Positions 34,529 through 43,560 of a DNA stretch of 64,000 nucleotides are shown one piece after another. Within the stretch, counting starts at the first letter, position 1, and the number at the start of each line of letters is the position of its first letter. A program made the translations under genes and the position numbers. The stretch is from positions 18,689 through 82,688 of the forward strand of contig JAGCUN010000042.1 of assembly GCA_017962845.1 (NCBI GenBank), in the 5' to 3' direction. The notes under the pieces are model-generated. The model saw nothing but the letters and a program-made list of their open reading frames with translations, did no database searches and had not been told where the DNA came from. Source of the DNA: Bacteroidales bacterium. Its GTDB lineage: Bacteria; Bacteroidota; Bacteroidia; Bacteroidales; WCHB1-69.

Positions 34529-35740
34529 ATGGAGATTAAATTCAATACGATAGAAGAGGCGATTGAGGATTTCAGAGAAGGCAAATTCCTGATTGTGGTG
34601 GATGACGAAGATCGCGAAAATGAAGGCGATTTTATTGTTGCAGCTGAGAAGATTACACCTGAGAAGGTGAATTTCATGATGCAATACGGTCGTGGAGTGT
34701 TGTGTGCACCGATGAGTGCCGAACGCTGCCGTGAGCTGGACTTGGAGATGCAGGTCAACAACAACACCTCGCTGTTGGGTACGCCCTTCACGGTGACGGT
34801 GGACCTGCTGGGACATGGCTGTACCACAGGCGTTTCCATGTACGACCGTGCCACCACCATCAAGGCGTTGGCGGAGCCTGGGCACCGCCCGGAGGACTTC
34901 GGCCGCCCGGGTCATATCAACCCGCTACGTGCCCGCGACGGCGGTGTGCTGGTGCGTGCCGGCCATACCGAAGCCGCCGTTGACTTGACGAAGCTGGCAG
35001 GCCTGCAGCCCGTCGGTGCGCTCATCGAAATCATCAACCCCGACGGCACCATGGCTCGCGTGCCCCAGCTGATGGAGGTCGCTGAACGCTACGGCATTAA
35101 AATTATCACCATTCAGGATCTCATCGCCTATCGTATCAAAACCGAAACCCTCATCCGTAAGGAGCAGGAGGTGAAACTGCCGACGCAGTGGGGCAACTTC
35201 AACCTGATTGCCTACACGCAGCTCAACAACGGACTTACCCATCTGGTGCTTCGTAAGGGCGAGTGGAACGAGGGCGACGACGTGCTCGTGCGCGTGCATT
35301 CGTCGTGCGTCACCGGTGATATCTTCGGCTCGTGCAAGTGCGACTGCGGCGCACAGCTGCACCGCTCCATGGAGATGGTGGACAAAGAGGGTAGGGGAAT
35401 GGTGCTCTATATGAATCAGGAGGGTCGTGGCATCGGACTGGTGAACAAACTGCGGGCATACCATCTGCAGGAGCTGGGGCGCGACACTGTGGAGGCCAAC
35501 CTCGAACTCGGCTTCAAGGCCGACGAGCGCGACTACGGCATTGGAGCACAGATCCTGCGCGACCAGCACGCCACCCGTCTCCGCCTCATCACCAACAACC
35601 CCGCCAAACGCGCCGGACTGCTCGGTCACGGCATCGAGATTGTGGAAACCGTTCCGATCATCATCGAACCCAATGAGATCAACCGTTTCTACCTCAAGAC
35701 CAAGCAGGACAAGATGGGACATAATCTGCACCTTAAATAG
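34529..35740 (+). CDS. ribBA: Bifunctional DHBP synthase / GTP cyclohydrolase II
   Basis: 403 residues, two riboflavin-pathway enzymes in one chain. The RibB domain (about 1-200) makes 3,4-dihydroxy-2-butanone-4-phosphate from ribulose-5-phosphate: [11 protein letters not shown] and [11 protein letters not shown] carry the acidic metal site. The RibA domain (about 205-400) converts GTP to the pyrimidine precursor: zinc ligands in [20 protein letters not shown], and [16 protein letters not shown]. Both halves look intact. No FMN riboswitch precedes it: only 45 bases separate it from the lipoprotein gene. It is followed 15 bases later by apbE, a flavin-use gene. Confidence 0.97.
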   Translation: MEIKFNTIEEAIEDFREGKFLIVVDDEDRENEGDFIVAAEKITPEKVNFMMQYGRGVLCAPMSAERCRELDLEMQVNNNTSLLGTPFTVTVDLLGHGCTTGVSMYDRATTIKALAEPGHRPEDFGRPGHINPLRARDGGVLVRAGHTEAAVDLTKLAGLQPVGALIEIINPDGTMARVPQLMEVAERYGIKIITIQDLIAYRIKTETLIRKEQEVKLPTQWGNFNLIAYTQLNNGLTHLVLRKGEWNEGDDVLVRVHSSCVTGDIFGSCKCDCGAQLHRSMEMVDKEGRGMVLYMNQEGRGIGLVNKLRAYHLQELGRDTVEANLELGFKADERDYGIGAQILRDQHATRLRLITNNPAKRAGLLGHGIEIVETVPIIIEPNEINRFYLKTKQDKMGHNLHLK

Positions 35741-35755
35741 GGCAAATTTCTATTT

Positions 35756-36808
35756 ATGAAAAATAAACTTCTGATTTTCATCGCATTGACGATGCTGGTT
35801 TCGGCGTGCAAACGCCAGCCGCAACCCGAGGTGGTGGAGGGCTTTGCCTTCGGCACCTATTATCGTGTGACCTACGTGAGCGAGAAACCTTTCGAGGGGT
35901 TGGAGCAACAGATTGATTCGGTCTTACAGGAGGTGAATCATGTCTATTCGCTGTTTGATACGACCTCGGTGGTGTCGCGTTTCAACCGTAACGAGATGGT
36001 AACCATGCCGTTTGAAATTGGCGAACTGCTGGTGAAGGCTCGTGAGGTGAGTGAGATGACCGATGGTGCATTTGATGTGACGGCCGGTCCGCTGATTCGC
36101 CAGTGGGGATTTGCAAAGGAGGCGCGAGGTGATGTGAGTGCCGCGGCGTTGGATTCCATCATGGAATTTGTGGGATACGAGAAACTGAATTTGGGATTAG
36201 ACGATACAGTGAAGTCAGATCCTCGTATGCAGTTGGATTTCAATGCGATAGCAAAAGGTCATGCTGTGGATAAGATTGGGCAGCTGTTGCGTGAGTTGGG
36301 CTGCCATGACTTTATTGTGGACATCGGTGGCGAGTTGCTGGTGAGTGGGGTGAAAAGTCGTGATAAAGAACCGGTCGCATGGCGCGTGGGTATTCAGGTA
36401 CCGACCAATACCAAGGATGGAATGGTGGAGGCCGACTATGTTTTCGAGACTGGTACTGCACAGAATGTGCGGATGGCGGTGGCCACGAGCGGCAACTATC
36501 GCAACTACCATGAGCGCGATGGACATCGCTACAGCCATATTATCAATCCCAAAACGGGATACTCGGAAGAGTCTGACTTGCTGAGTGTGACGGTGGTGTA
36601 TTGGGCATCTATGGCTGACTCGAGTGGTTATTATTGTGCTTATGCAGATGCATTAGCCACGGCCTTTATGGTGATGGGCCGACAGAAAGCCATGGCATTT
36701 CTCAATCAATTGCATGATAAAGATTGCTTGGCAGCTTACTTTATTTACGATGAAAATGGGAAATACCAGACGGAGCAGACCGCCAATTTTCCCCAGCGGG
36801 TGCAGTAG
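35756..36808 (+). CDS. apbE: FAD:protein FMN transferase (ApbE) lipoprotein
   Basis: 350 residues. Lipobox LVSAC (Cys18). ApbE signatures: FGTYYRVTY near the N-terminus, SLFDTTSVVSRFN, DFNAIAKGHAVDKIG, VDIGGEL and SHIINPKTGY with the conserved metal- and FAD-binding residues. It transfers FMN from FAD to a Thr in Nqr/Rnf subunits from the periplasmic side. NqrC in this window (50325-50957) carries the acceptor-type motif, so it is a natural substrate. Co-transcribed with ribBA. Convergent with the MCE gene, only 2 bases apart, with no terminator. Confidence 0.95.
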   Translation: MKNKLLIFIALTMLVSACKRQPQPEVVEGFAFGTYYRVTYVSEKPFEGLEQQIDSVLQEVNHVYSLFDTTSVVSRFNRNEMVTMPFEIGELLVKAREVSEMTDGAFDVTAGPLIRQWGFAKEARGDVSAAALDSIMEFVGYEKLNLGLDDTVKSDPRMQLDFNAIAKGHAVDKIGQLLRELGCHDFIVDIGGELLVSGVKSRDKEPVAWRVGIQVPTNTKDGMVEADYVFETGTAQNVRMAVATSGNYRNYHERDGHRYSHIINPKTGYSEESDLLSVTVVYWASMADSSGYYCAYADALATAFMVMGRQKAMAFLNQLHDKDCLAAYFIYDENGKYQTEQTANFPQRVQ

Positions 36809-36810
36809 CC

Positions 36811-37782
36811 CTATTTCTTCGATTTCTTCTTCTTTTCTCCCAACGGTTTCAGATAGTGGCGTGGGTTGTCTTGGAAATCCTTGAGCAAATCGTTGAGACT
36901 CTTGATGGTGTCGTCGATTTTCTTCACTAACCCTTCGTCATTGAGCAGGGCAGAAACGGTGCCGTCGCCATTGTTGGCTTTCGCAACAAGGGTTTGCACC
37001 TCCTTGATGGTGCTGTTGGCATTGCTGATCACGCCGGCGATATCTGCTTTTGCGATGGTGTCGCTGATCTGGTCGAAGTTGTCCAGAATCTCATTGAGTT
37101 TGGGTGATGCGCTTTCGAGGGTGTTGCCGAATTTTTGCAGACTGGTGACGAGGTTGCTCACCTTGCCCTTGTTGTCGGCGAGGATGCTGTTGAGGTTGTC
37201 GGTGGCCTCTTCGATGTTGGCGAGGGTGGTGCGCAGCGATTCGCCGCCGCCTTCTTTGTGCAGCAAGTCTTTGAGTTCGAGACCGATAGTGTCAACGGAG
37301 GCGACCACGCTGCCGATTTGGTTTTTAATATCATCGATACCATCCAGCAGCCCTGCCTCCTTGAAGCATCGGATGGTGTCGTTGTTCTGGAAGTAGGCCG
37401 TTGATTTTCCCATCATCACGTCCAGCTGCATACCGCCGAGGATGCTGCTGGATTTCAGTTTCAACTGCGAGTCTTTGGGAATGTCCACCTTTTCGCCCAG
37501 CATGATTTTGGCACAGATGCGGGGCGGGTTGGCACTGAGCAGCTCCACCTCCTGCACTTGTCCGATCTTGTAGCCGGCGAGAAACACGGGCGTATTCTGC
37601 TGCACGCCGCTGGCATCCTCCATCACGCAATAGAAGTAGGTCTTTTTGTGAAAGACGTTGATGCCTTTTAGAAAGTTAGCGCCGATGTAGAAAATGAGGA
37701 TGGCCGAGATGCAGAGCAGGGCAACGCGAATCCTTTTTTTGCGATCTTGTATGTCTTGGGGTGTCCTTTCCTTTTTTGACAT
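36811..37782 (-). CDS. MCE-domain (MlaD-like) lipid transport protein
   Basis: 323 residues. An N-terminal membrane helix at about 18-36 anchors a single MCE domain (40-120: FYCVMEDASGVQQNTPVFLAG, IGQVQEVEL), and the rest is helical coiled coil (150-310, SLQKFGNTLESASPKLNEIL) with a lysine-rich end. Such proteins form hexameric periplasmic rings for phospholipid transport with an MlaE/MlaF ABC transporter. Those partners are not adjacent here. It seems to be transcribed alone from the -7 box at 37837-37830. Confidence 0.9.
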   Translation of the reverse strand: MSKKERTPQDIQDRKKRIRVALLCISAILIFYIGANFLKGINVFHKKTYFYCVMEDASGVQQNTPVFLAGYKIGQVQEVELLSANPPRICAKIMLGEKVDIPKDSQLKLKSSSILGGMQLDVMMGKSTAYFQNNDTIRCFKEAGLLDGIDDIKNQIGSVVASVDTIGLELKDLLHKEGGGESLRTTLANIEEATDNLNSILADNKGKVSNLVTSLQKFGNTLESASPKLNEILDNFDQISDTIAKADIAGVISNANSTIKEVQTLVAKANNGDGTVSALLNDEGLVKKIDDTIKSLNDLLKDFQDNPRHYLKPLGEKKKKSKK

Positions 37783-37829
37783 AGTATTTTATTTATTATC
37801 AATTATTTATAATACTGATGATGATTTTG

Positions 37830-37837
37830 CAAAAGTA
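37830..37837 (-). promoter_or_regulatory. -7 element for the MCE gene
   Basis: TACTTTTG on the minus strand followed by CA, 47 bases before the ATG at 37782. Confidence 0.5.
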
Positions 37838-37887
37838 CTGATTTTTTTGTATTCAGATTGTTTTTTTCGCTGAAATTTTGGATGTGA

Positions 37888-39090
37888 TCAGAAAGTTACG
37901 GCTTTTTTGACAGCCTCAATGACGGTCTGTACCTGTGTGTCGGAGAGGTTGTAATAGACGGGCAGGGAGATTTCACGCGAGAAGTTGTCGTAGGTGACGG
38001 GGTAGTTTTGGATGTTGTAGCCGGCGTTGCGGTAGAAGGTGAGCATGGGCAGCGGGATGAAATGCACGTTCACGCTGACCTCAAGTTGGAAGATGCGCTG
38101 CATAATTTCGTCGCGTTGCTGCTCGGTTATGTTGTTGATTCTTAGTGGATAAACGTGGTAAGATGATTGTTTCTCTGCGGTTTCGTAGATGGGGACTTGG
38201 AAGCGTGGGTCGTTGCGGAAGGCGTTGCTATAGGCATCGAAAATCTGCTTGCGGCGGGGAAGTGTCTCACTGTCGTATCGTTCCAGTTCCACGATGCCGA
38301 TGGCGGCCAGCACGTCGGTCATGTTGCACTTGTATCCCGCCTCGGTGACATCGTACCGCCAGTTGCCCGCCTGCGTTTTGGAAAGCGCATCCTTGCTTTG
38401 TCCGTGCAGTGATTTGATTTTCAGTTGTTTGTATAACGCTTCGTTGTCGAAAGGGTGGGGGAGGTTGAGGCAGATGGCGCCACCTTCGGCGGTGGTGAGG
38501 TTTTTGACGGCATGGAACGAGAAAACAGCGAGGTCTGCTTGGGTGCCGAGCGGCAGTCTGTGGTAGCGGGCCCCGAGCGAGTGGGCGGCATCTTCCAAAA
38601 GCAGGATGCGGCCGAGTTGTCGCTGGATCTCGTTGTCGGGGGTAAAGAGCTGTCGTACTGCATCTTCCCGGACGAGTTGGTTGAGTTCGTCGTAGTCGCA
38701 CGGGAAGCCGGCAATATCAACGGGCATGATGACTTTGGTCTTGGGGGTGATGGCGCGCCGCACGGCCTCCACGTCAATGCCAAAATCCTCCTTCACATCC
38801 ACCATGACGGGGGTGGCACCGCAATGCACAACCACGTTGGCAGTGGCACAATAGGTGTAGGCGGGCACGATAACCTCATCGCCAGGACCCACGCCGAACC
38901 AGTGGAGCATGAGCTCCATGCCGGCCGAGTTGGAGCTCACACACAGCACGTTATTTACTTTACAATAGTCAGAAAGCATCTCTTCGAACTTCCGCACACG
39001 CGGACCGGTGGTGATCCAGCCGGACTTCAGTGCGGCACAGACCTCTTCAATGGTGCGGTCGTCGATTCTGGGGGGCGAGAATGGTATCAT
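37888..39090 (-). CDS. DegT/DnrJ/EryC1/StrS-family sugar aminotransferase
   Basis: 400 residues. PLP-dependent aminotransferase that aminates a nucleotide-linked keto-sugar. N-terminal GWITTGPRVRKFEEML, SSNSAGMELML, PAYTYCATANVV, cofactor Asp in LLLEDAAHSLGA (166-173) and the Schiff-base lysine in FHAVKNLTTAEGG (Lys196). A ~20-residue charged insertion lies at about 138-160. It follows porQ by 6 bases on the same strand. In Porphyromonas the DegT-family protein PorR makes a sugar of the A-LPS to which T9SS substrates are attached, so a similar role is plausible here; the exact sugar is not readable. Confidence 0.9.
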   Translation of the reverse strand: MIPFSPPRIDDRTIEEVCAALKSGWITTGPRVRKFEEMLSDYCKVNNVLCVSSNSAGMELMLHWFGVGPGDEVIVPAYTYCATANVVVHCGATPVMVDVKEDFGIDVEAVRRAITPKTKVIMPVDIAGFPCDYDELNQLVREDAVRQLFTPDNEIQRQLGRILLLEDAAHSLGARYHRLPLGTQADLAVFSFHAVKNLTTAEGGAICLNLPHPFDNEALYKQLKIKSLHGQSKDALSKTQAGNWRYDVTEAGYKCNMTDVLAAIGIVELERYDSETLPRRKQIFDAYSNAFRNDPRFQVPIYETAEKQSSYHVYPLRINNITEQQRDEIMQRIFQLEVSVNVHFIPLPMLTFYRNAGYNIQNYPVTYDNFSREISLPVYYNLSDTQVQTVIEAVKKAVTF

Positions 39091-39096
39091 AGTAGG

Positions 39097-40191
39097 TTAG
39101 TTGGTTCTTTGCAGTTTTTTCATTTTGTTTTCTTGATGGAGTTTCGCCATCTCATTAATATTGATGGAGAAATCGAAAAAGTTGGGTACCGCGCCGGTGG
39201 CGTAGTGCATACGGGAGAAACCGAAGCGGATGGATTTGATGTTGATGGAGAAACCGTAGGAGAAGCCGGCCAGGGTGCGTTTTTGTGGGATGTTCATCTC
39301 CTGTCGGCGGTTATGGTTGTAGGCCACGTAAAACGAGAGGAATTTCGCCGGAATAATTTCGATGGCGAAATTGATGTGGCGGAAGAAGTTATCGAAAAAC
39401 TGGGTGGCTTTGTTGGGGTAGAGGGGTTCTTTGGTGATGACGTCGTATTCGAGCAGCGGGTCGTTGGGTCCCACATAGGCCATGTTCCAGCGGTAGAGGT
39501 GGTGCAGGGTGATGTGATAGCGTACGGGGAGGAACTTGAACCGTTGTGAAAAGGCGATCTGCAGGTCGAAGGGGAGCTTCTCGAACTGCCCGGGCACGTA
39601 GTTCACGATGGGAGTGCCGATGTTGCGGGCCATGATGGAGAGGGCGAGCCGTTTCTTGTGGTTGACATACGAGCCGGCCACATCCACCGCGAGGCCGAAC
39701 GACTGGTAGGTCTCGTAGGCGGAGTAGATGAGCTTGAGGTCGGCACCGATGGAGAAGCTGGAGTCGAGCTGGCGGCCCCAAGCCACGGTGGCGGCATAGT
39801 CGCCCGCATGGAAATAGCCCTGCTCGATGCCGCATTCGTCGGTGGCAGTGAATTTGCCATAGTTCACCATCTGCATCCCGAAGGCAAAACTGCCCACTTT
39901 CTTGAACGTATGGGAATAGAGTACTGAGCCGTAGGAGGCGTTGGAAAAGTAGTCCACCGCATTCACCTCCAGCGAGGTGTGGTGCCGCTCGCCGATGAGC
40001 GACGGGTTGTTGAGTATCAGTGCAGGGTCATCGTCGTAGGCTGCGATGAGACCTCCACCTAAACCTGCCACACGACTGGAGTTATTGAGATTCAGGAAGT
40101 TATAAATGTACTGACCGCCAATTTGAGCCCGACCTATCATCAAGATGGATAGGAATAGAATAGTCAGTAAGGAAGTTCGGATTCTCATCAT
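39097..40191 (-). CDS. porQ: Type IX secretion protein PorQ
   Basis: 364 residues. Signal peptide about 1-22 (ending GRAQ), then an outer-membrane beta-barrel. The N-terminal pattern IGGQYIYNFLNLNNSSRVAG followed by AAYDDDPALILNNPSLI is typical of PorQ, the barrel partner of the PorU/PorV/PorZ attachment complex that cleaves T9SS sorting tails and attaches substrates to A-LPS. Two tandem ATG codons begin the gene. It is divergent from the M6 protease gene, itself a T9SS cargo. No other T9SS machinery gene is close. Confidence 0.88.
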   Translation of the reverse strand: MMRIRTSLLTILFLSILMIGRAQIGGQYIYNFLNLNNSSRVAGLGGGLIAAYDDDPALILNNPSLIGERHHTSLEVNAVDYFSNASYGSVLYSHTFKKVGSFAFGMQMVNYGKFTATDECGIEQGYFHAGDYAATVAWGRQLDSSFSIGADLKLIYSAYETYQSFGLAVDVAGSYVNHKKRLALSIMARNIGTPIVNYVPGQFEKLPFDLQIAFSQRFKFLPVRYHITLHHLYRWNMAYVGPNDPLLEYDVITKEPLYPNKATQFFDNFFRHINFAIEIIPAKFLSFYVAYNHNRRQEMNIPQKRTLAGFSYGFSINIKSIRFGFSRMHYATGAVPNFFDFSININEMAKLHQENKMKKLQRTN

Positions 40192-40204
40192 TAAAATTTG
40201 GGTG

Positions 40205-40212
40205 CAAATTTA
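40205..40212 (-). promoter_or_regulatory. -7 element for porQ-degT
   Basis: TAAATTTG on the minus strand followed by CA, 14 bases before the porQ ATG. Confidence 0.5.
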
Positions 40213-40257
40213 CATAATTTCAACGAAAAAAATCTATCTCCACAAGTAAGTTTTTAT

Positions 40258-40265
40258 TATTTTTG
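40258..40265 (+). promoter_or_regulatory. -7 element for the M6 protease
   Basis: TATTTTTG followed by CA, 65 bases before ATG 40330; divergent from the porQ box across 45 bases. Confidence 0.5.
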
Positions 40266-40329
40266 CATCGGATAATTATTGTATTGTAATTATTTGAAAG
40301 TCAATTTATTATTAATTCCATTATTGAAA

Positions 40330-42195
40330 ATGAAGAAGATTCTGTTCCTCTCTTTGATTCTCCTGACTTCATTCGTTCTGCAAGCCGCGCATGTCACCAA
40401 TGTTCCGCAGAAAGTAGTTCAGCCTAATGGCGACACCTTGTATTGTTTTGCTTCTGGAGATGAGTTTTACCACTATCTGCATGATGCTAACGGCTATACG
40501 ATAGTTCAAGACCCAGCGACAGGCTATTTTGTATATGGAAAAAGGGAGAACGGAAAGGTGGTGCCTACTCAATATGTGGCCGGAACTGTTGATCCGACTT
40601 CTGTGGGGCTTGCACCCCATGCCCGCATCTCGGCGGCCGAGTGGCATCTCCGTCATGATGCTATGATGCAGCCTGTGGAAGCACGCCGTGCGGAGCGGGT
40701 ACGTGATGGGAACACCAATCATGGCGATTTCAACAACCTCGTCATCTTCATCCATCTCGCCGATGATGCTCCGTTTAATCAAACCTACAGTCAGGTGAAC
40801 CGCATGTTCAACGACACTTCCATTGTTAACAACGGCTCCTCCCTCGGGAATTCCACCTATTACAATTCCATGTATAACTACTTCAAAGTCAACACTTATA
40901 ACCAGCTCTTTGTGCATTCGTATCTTGTGCCTCAGAGTCCCGATGATGTGATTGTGGCCTATGAGGACATCTATCCGAGAGCCTATTATATGCCTTGGAG
41001 TGAGACGAATCCGATGGGATATGTGGACACCCTTGAGGATGATAACCGTACCACACGCGAGATGCAGCTGCTGGCACGTGCCATTGACTATGCCAATGAG
41101 AACAATATGTTCCCTTCCGATGTGAATTTCGACTATAACAATGACGGTCTGATTGACAACATATGTTTCATCGTCAGTGGCGATGTGGCCGGCTGGTCCG
41201 ACCTGTTGTGGCCTCACCGCTGGTCTTTGTGGGGAGAAGAGGTATATATTGGCGACTTGCGGGTGTGGGATTTCAATTTTGAGTTGAGTGATAATGATTG
41301 GTATTTCAGCAATTCCACGCTCTGCCACGAAATGTCTCACTCGTTGGGTGCACCTGACCTTTACCATTATTATGACGATAATGGCTACACGCCAGTGGGT
41401 GGTTGGGATCTGATGGCACAGAATGCCAGTGTCCCGCAACACTGGGGCGCTTATATGAAGTATCGCTATGGAAATTGGATTGAGGAGATTCCCACCATCG
41501 TGAATTCGGGTCGTTATATGCTCCGTCCGCTGAGTTGGCCTACACCTGAACAAGTGTGTTATCGCATTGATTCAGAGGATCCTGATGAGTTCTTTGTCAT
41601 AGAATTCCGACGCTCTACAAGACCGTTCGAATCGCATATCCCCAATGGTGGTGCGGTGATTTACCGTATTAACACCAATTTTGATGGCAATGCTGGATGG
41701 AATGGCGAGGATGTGCTGGATGAGGTGTATGTGTATCGTCCGGGCGGTACCCTCACCAGCGATGGGCAGATTAACAATGCCAATTACTCGCAAAGCGCTC
41801 ATCATACTGAAATCAATTACTCTACTGATCCTCAGCCTTTCTTGTCAAACGGATATATCAGTGCGTTAAATATTTACGATGTTCGTACGTATATCCACGA
41901 TTCGCTCACGTTTTGGTATCTCAAGCCGGGCGACACCCTCCCTAACGAGGTGCGCGATTTCAGCTCGCAGCTCCGGCTCTATCCGATGCCGGCGGTCACC
42001 AACCTGTCGGTGGAGAACAATGCCCTGCTGCAGCAGGTGGAGATTTTCGACTTGTCGGGACATTGTGTCTATCGTGCACAATCGAATGCCACCCGTGTGG
42101 AAATCGCTGTGGATCGTTGGGCTGCTGGCACTTACATCGTGCGTGCACAGACTGCTGAAGGACTGTTGCAAGAAAAGATTACCGTGGCGAGGTAG
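40330..42195 (+). CDS. Secreted M6-family metalloprotease with T9SS type A sorting tail
   Basis: 621 residues. Signal peptide about 1-19 (ending LQAA), a propeptide-like region (YCFASGDEFYHYLHDANGYT), and an immune-inhibitor-A/M6 peptidase domain with zinc site HEMSHSLGAPD at about 333-343. The last ~75 residues (from LRLYPMPAVTNLSVEN to LLQEKITVAR) form a T9SS type A C-terminal domain. The protein should be exported by Sec, then by T9SS, and end up cell-attached or released. I start at ATG 40330 (MKKILFLSL); longer readings lack a signal peptide. Its neighbour porQ belongs to the machinery that would process it. Confidence 0.9.
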   Translation: MKKILFLSLILLTSFVLQAAHVTNVPQKVVQPNGDTLYCFASGDEFYHYLHDANGYTIVQDPATGYFVYGKRENGKVVPTQYVAGTVDPTSVGLAPHARISAAEWHLRHDAMMQPVEARRAERVRDGNTNHGDFNNLVIFIHLADDAPFNQTYSQVNRMFNDTSIVNNGSSLGNSTYYNSMYNYFKVNTYNQLFVHSYLVPQSPDDVIVAYEDIYPRAYYMPWSETNPMGYVDTLEDDNRTTREMQLLARAIDYANENNMFPSDVNFDYNNDGLIDNICFIVSGDVAGWSDLLWPHRWSLWGEEVYIGDLRVWDFNFELSDNDWYFSNSTLCHEMSHSLGAPDLYHYYDDNGYTPVGGWDLMAQNASVPQHWGAYMKYRYGNWIEEIPTIVNSGRYMLRPLSWPTPEQVCYRIDSEDPDEFFVIEFRRSTRPFESHIPNGGAVIYRINTNFDGNAGWNGEDVLDEVYVYRPGGTLTSDGQINNANYSQSAHHTEINYSTDPQPFLSNGYISALNIYDVRTYIHDSLTFWYLKPGDTLPNEVRDFSSQLRLYPMPAVTNLSVENNALLQQVEIFDLSGHCVYRAQSNATRVEIAVDRWAAGTYIVRAQTAEGLLQEKITVAR

Positions 42196-42221
42196 CTATA
42201 GCTAATTGCTAGTATATAGCT
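42194..42221. terminator. Weak hairpin between convergent genes
   Basis: AGCTATA (42194-42200) pairs with TATAGCT (42215-42221), with inner CTA/TAG, just after the M6 stop and before the fabD stop. There is no T-run of note, so it is only a possible bidirectional terminator. Confidence 0.3.
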
Positions 42222-42223
42222 GT

Positions 42224-43108
42224 TTAGATGTGCCGCACTCCGTCGGCCTCTTCTGGTGCGATGCGGCGTACCAGCCCGCACAGCACCTCGCCGGGACCGA
42301 ACTCCACAAATTCCGTAGCGCCCTCCGACACCATCTGTTGCACCGACTGCGTCCATCGTACCGGATGGGTGAGCTGGTCTTTGAGATTCTGCTGGATGGT
42401 AGCGACGTCGGTGGTTCCTTGTGCGCTGATGTTCTGATAGATAGGGCAGATAGGCTCGTGGAAATTGGTCTGCTCGATAGCCGCCGCCAGCTCCTCCTGT
42501 GCCGACTGCATCAGCGGCGAATGGAACGCCCCGCCCACGTTGAGCGGCAGAACACGCCGTGCCCCAATCTCGCGCAGCTTCTGTATCGCTAAATCAACCC
42601 CTTCTACTGAACCGGAAATCACCAGCTGTCCGGGGCTGTTGTAGTTGGCCGTCACCACCACCTCCTCGGTGATGGAGGCGCATACCTCCTCAATCTTCTG
42701 GTCGTCGAATTTGAGGATGGCGGCCATCGTGGAAGGCCGTAGCTCACAGGCTTTTTGCATTGCCAACGCACGTTGACTCACCAGTTTCAAGGCATCCTCG
42801 AAGTCCAGCGTGCGGTTGGCCACCAGCGCGGAAAATTCGCCTAAAGAGTGACCGGCCACCATGTCGGGAGAGGGGAGCCCATCGGCCGTCAGGAACTCAA
42901 TTACCGAGTGCAGAAACACGGCGGGCTGCGTCACCTTCGTCATCTTCAGCTCCTCCTCCGTGCCCGCAAACATGATGTCGGTGATGCGGAACCCTAAAAT
43001 CGTATTGGCACGCTCAAAAAGTTCACGTGCGGCAGGACGGTTTTCGTACAACTCCTTGCCCATCCCGATAAATTGTGCCCCCTGTCCGGGGAAAACGTAT
43101 GCTTTCAT
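42224..43108 (-). CDS. fabD: Malonyl-CoA:ACP transacylase
   Basis: 294 residues. Loads malonate onto ACP for fatty-acid synthesis. FPGQGAQ at 6-12, the nucleophile Ser88 in GHSLGE, the catalytic His in GGAFHSPLM near 195 and the C-terminal FVEFGPGEVLCGL are all present. Start at ATG 43108 (MKAYVFPGQ). It lies alone from other fab genes, last in a run that includes flippase, rfaE2, M23, a T9SS type B protein and an HsdR_N gene, 19 bases after the latter. Confidence 0.96.
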   Translation of the reverse strand: MKAYVFPGQGAQFIGMGKELYENRPAARELFERANTILGFRITDIMFAGTEEELKMTKVTQPAVFLHSVIEFLTADGLPSPDMVAGHSLGEFSALVANRTLDFEDALKLVSQRALAMQKACELRPSTMAAILKFDDQKIEEVCASITEEVVVTANYNSPGQLVISGSVEGVDLAIQKLREIGARRVLPLNVGGAFHSPLMQSAQEELAAAIEQTNFHEPICPIYQNISAQGTTDVATIQQNLKDQLTHPVRWTQSVQQMVSEGATEFVEFGPGEVLCGLVRRIAPEEADGVRHI

Positions 43109-43127
43109 CTCTTTTGTAATTATCTGA

Positions 43128-43541
43128 TTAAAAAGGCCATCCTTCCAAAAAAGCAATCTTTTCCGACTCAAAATCAATCTTGAAAAAAAGGCTTTCTTTC
43201 CCGTTGCTCACCCCAATATAAGGCGCATGTAGGGTCTTGTTGTACCGCCCCGCCTGCTCCACCACCGCCTGCGTCAACTGCACGTGCGGAGCCTTACACT
43301 CTATCACTGCCAATATTTCGCCCCCTGGCTGGTAAACCACCAAGTCGTATCGCCGCTTCAGCCCGTTGACGGTGATCTCGCGCTCCACCGAGATACGCAC
43401 AGCCGGAATCTTCCTCTCTTCCACCATAAAATGAATCAGGAACTGTCGTACAGCCTCTTCCGGTGTCAGCGGTACCCACTTCCTTCTGATGATGTCGAAA
43501 CACTCGGTGCGCCCCTCATATATGCGTTGTTGTAGTTGCAT
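43128..43541 (-). CDS. Stand-alone HsdR N-terminal-like (PD-(D/E)XK) domain protein
   Basis: 137 residues matching the type I restriction HsdR N-terminal domain family (HSDR_N_2). The nuclease-type core is visible: Asp in KRRYDLVVY and Glu/Lys in LAVIECKAP, preceded by RPxL-like helices (EEAVRQFLIHFMVEE). No helicase or HsdM/HsdS partner is near, so it is not a complete restriction enzyme. Single-domain proteins of this family are common in Bacteroidota, often beside holA or fabD genes, and their role is unknown. The conserved residues suggest it still binds or cuts nucleic acid. Confidence 0.85.
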   Translation of the reverse strand: MQLQQRIYEGRTECFDIIRRKWVPLTPEEAVRQFLIHFMVEERKIPAVRISVEREITVNGLKRRYDLVVYQPGGEILAVIECKAPHVQLTQAVVEQAGRYNKTLHAPYIGVSNGKESLFFKIDFESEKIAFLEGWPF

Positions 43542-43560
43542 CTTATTTGTTTTTAGGGGT

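Noticed and set aside
43128..43541. Restriction-modification or other defence system
   Set aside because: Only an isolated HsdR_N-type domain; no methylase, specificity or helicase gene in the neighbourhood.
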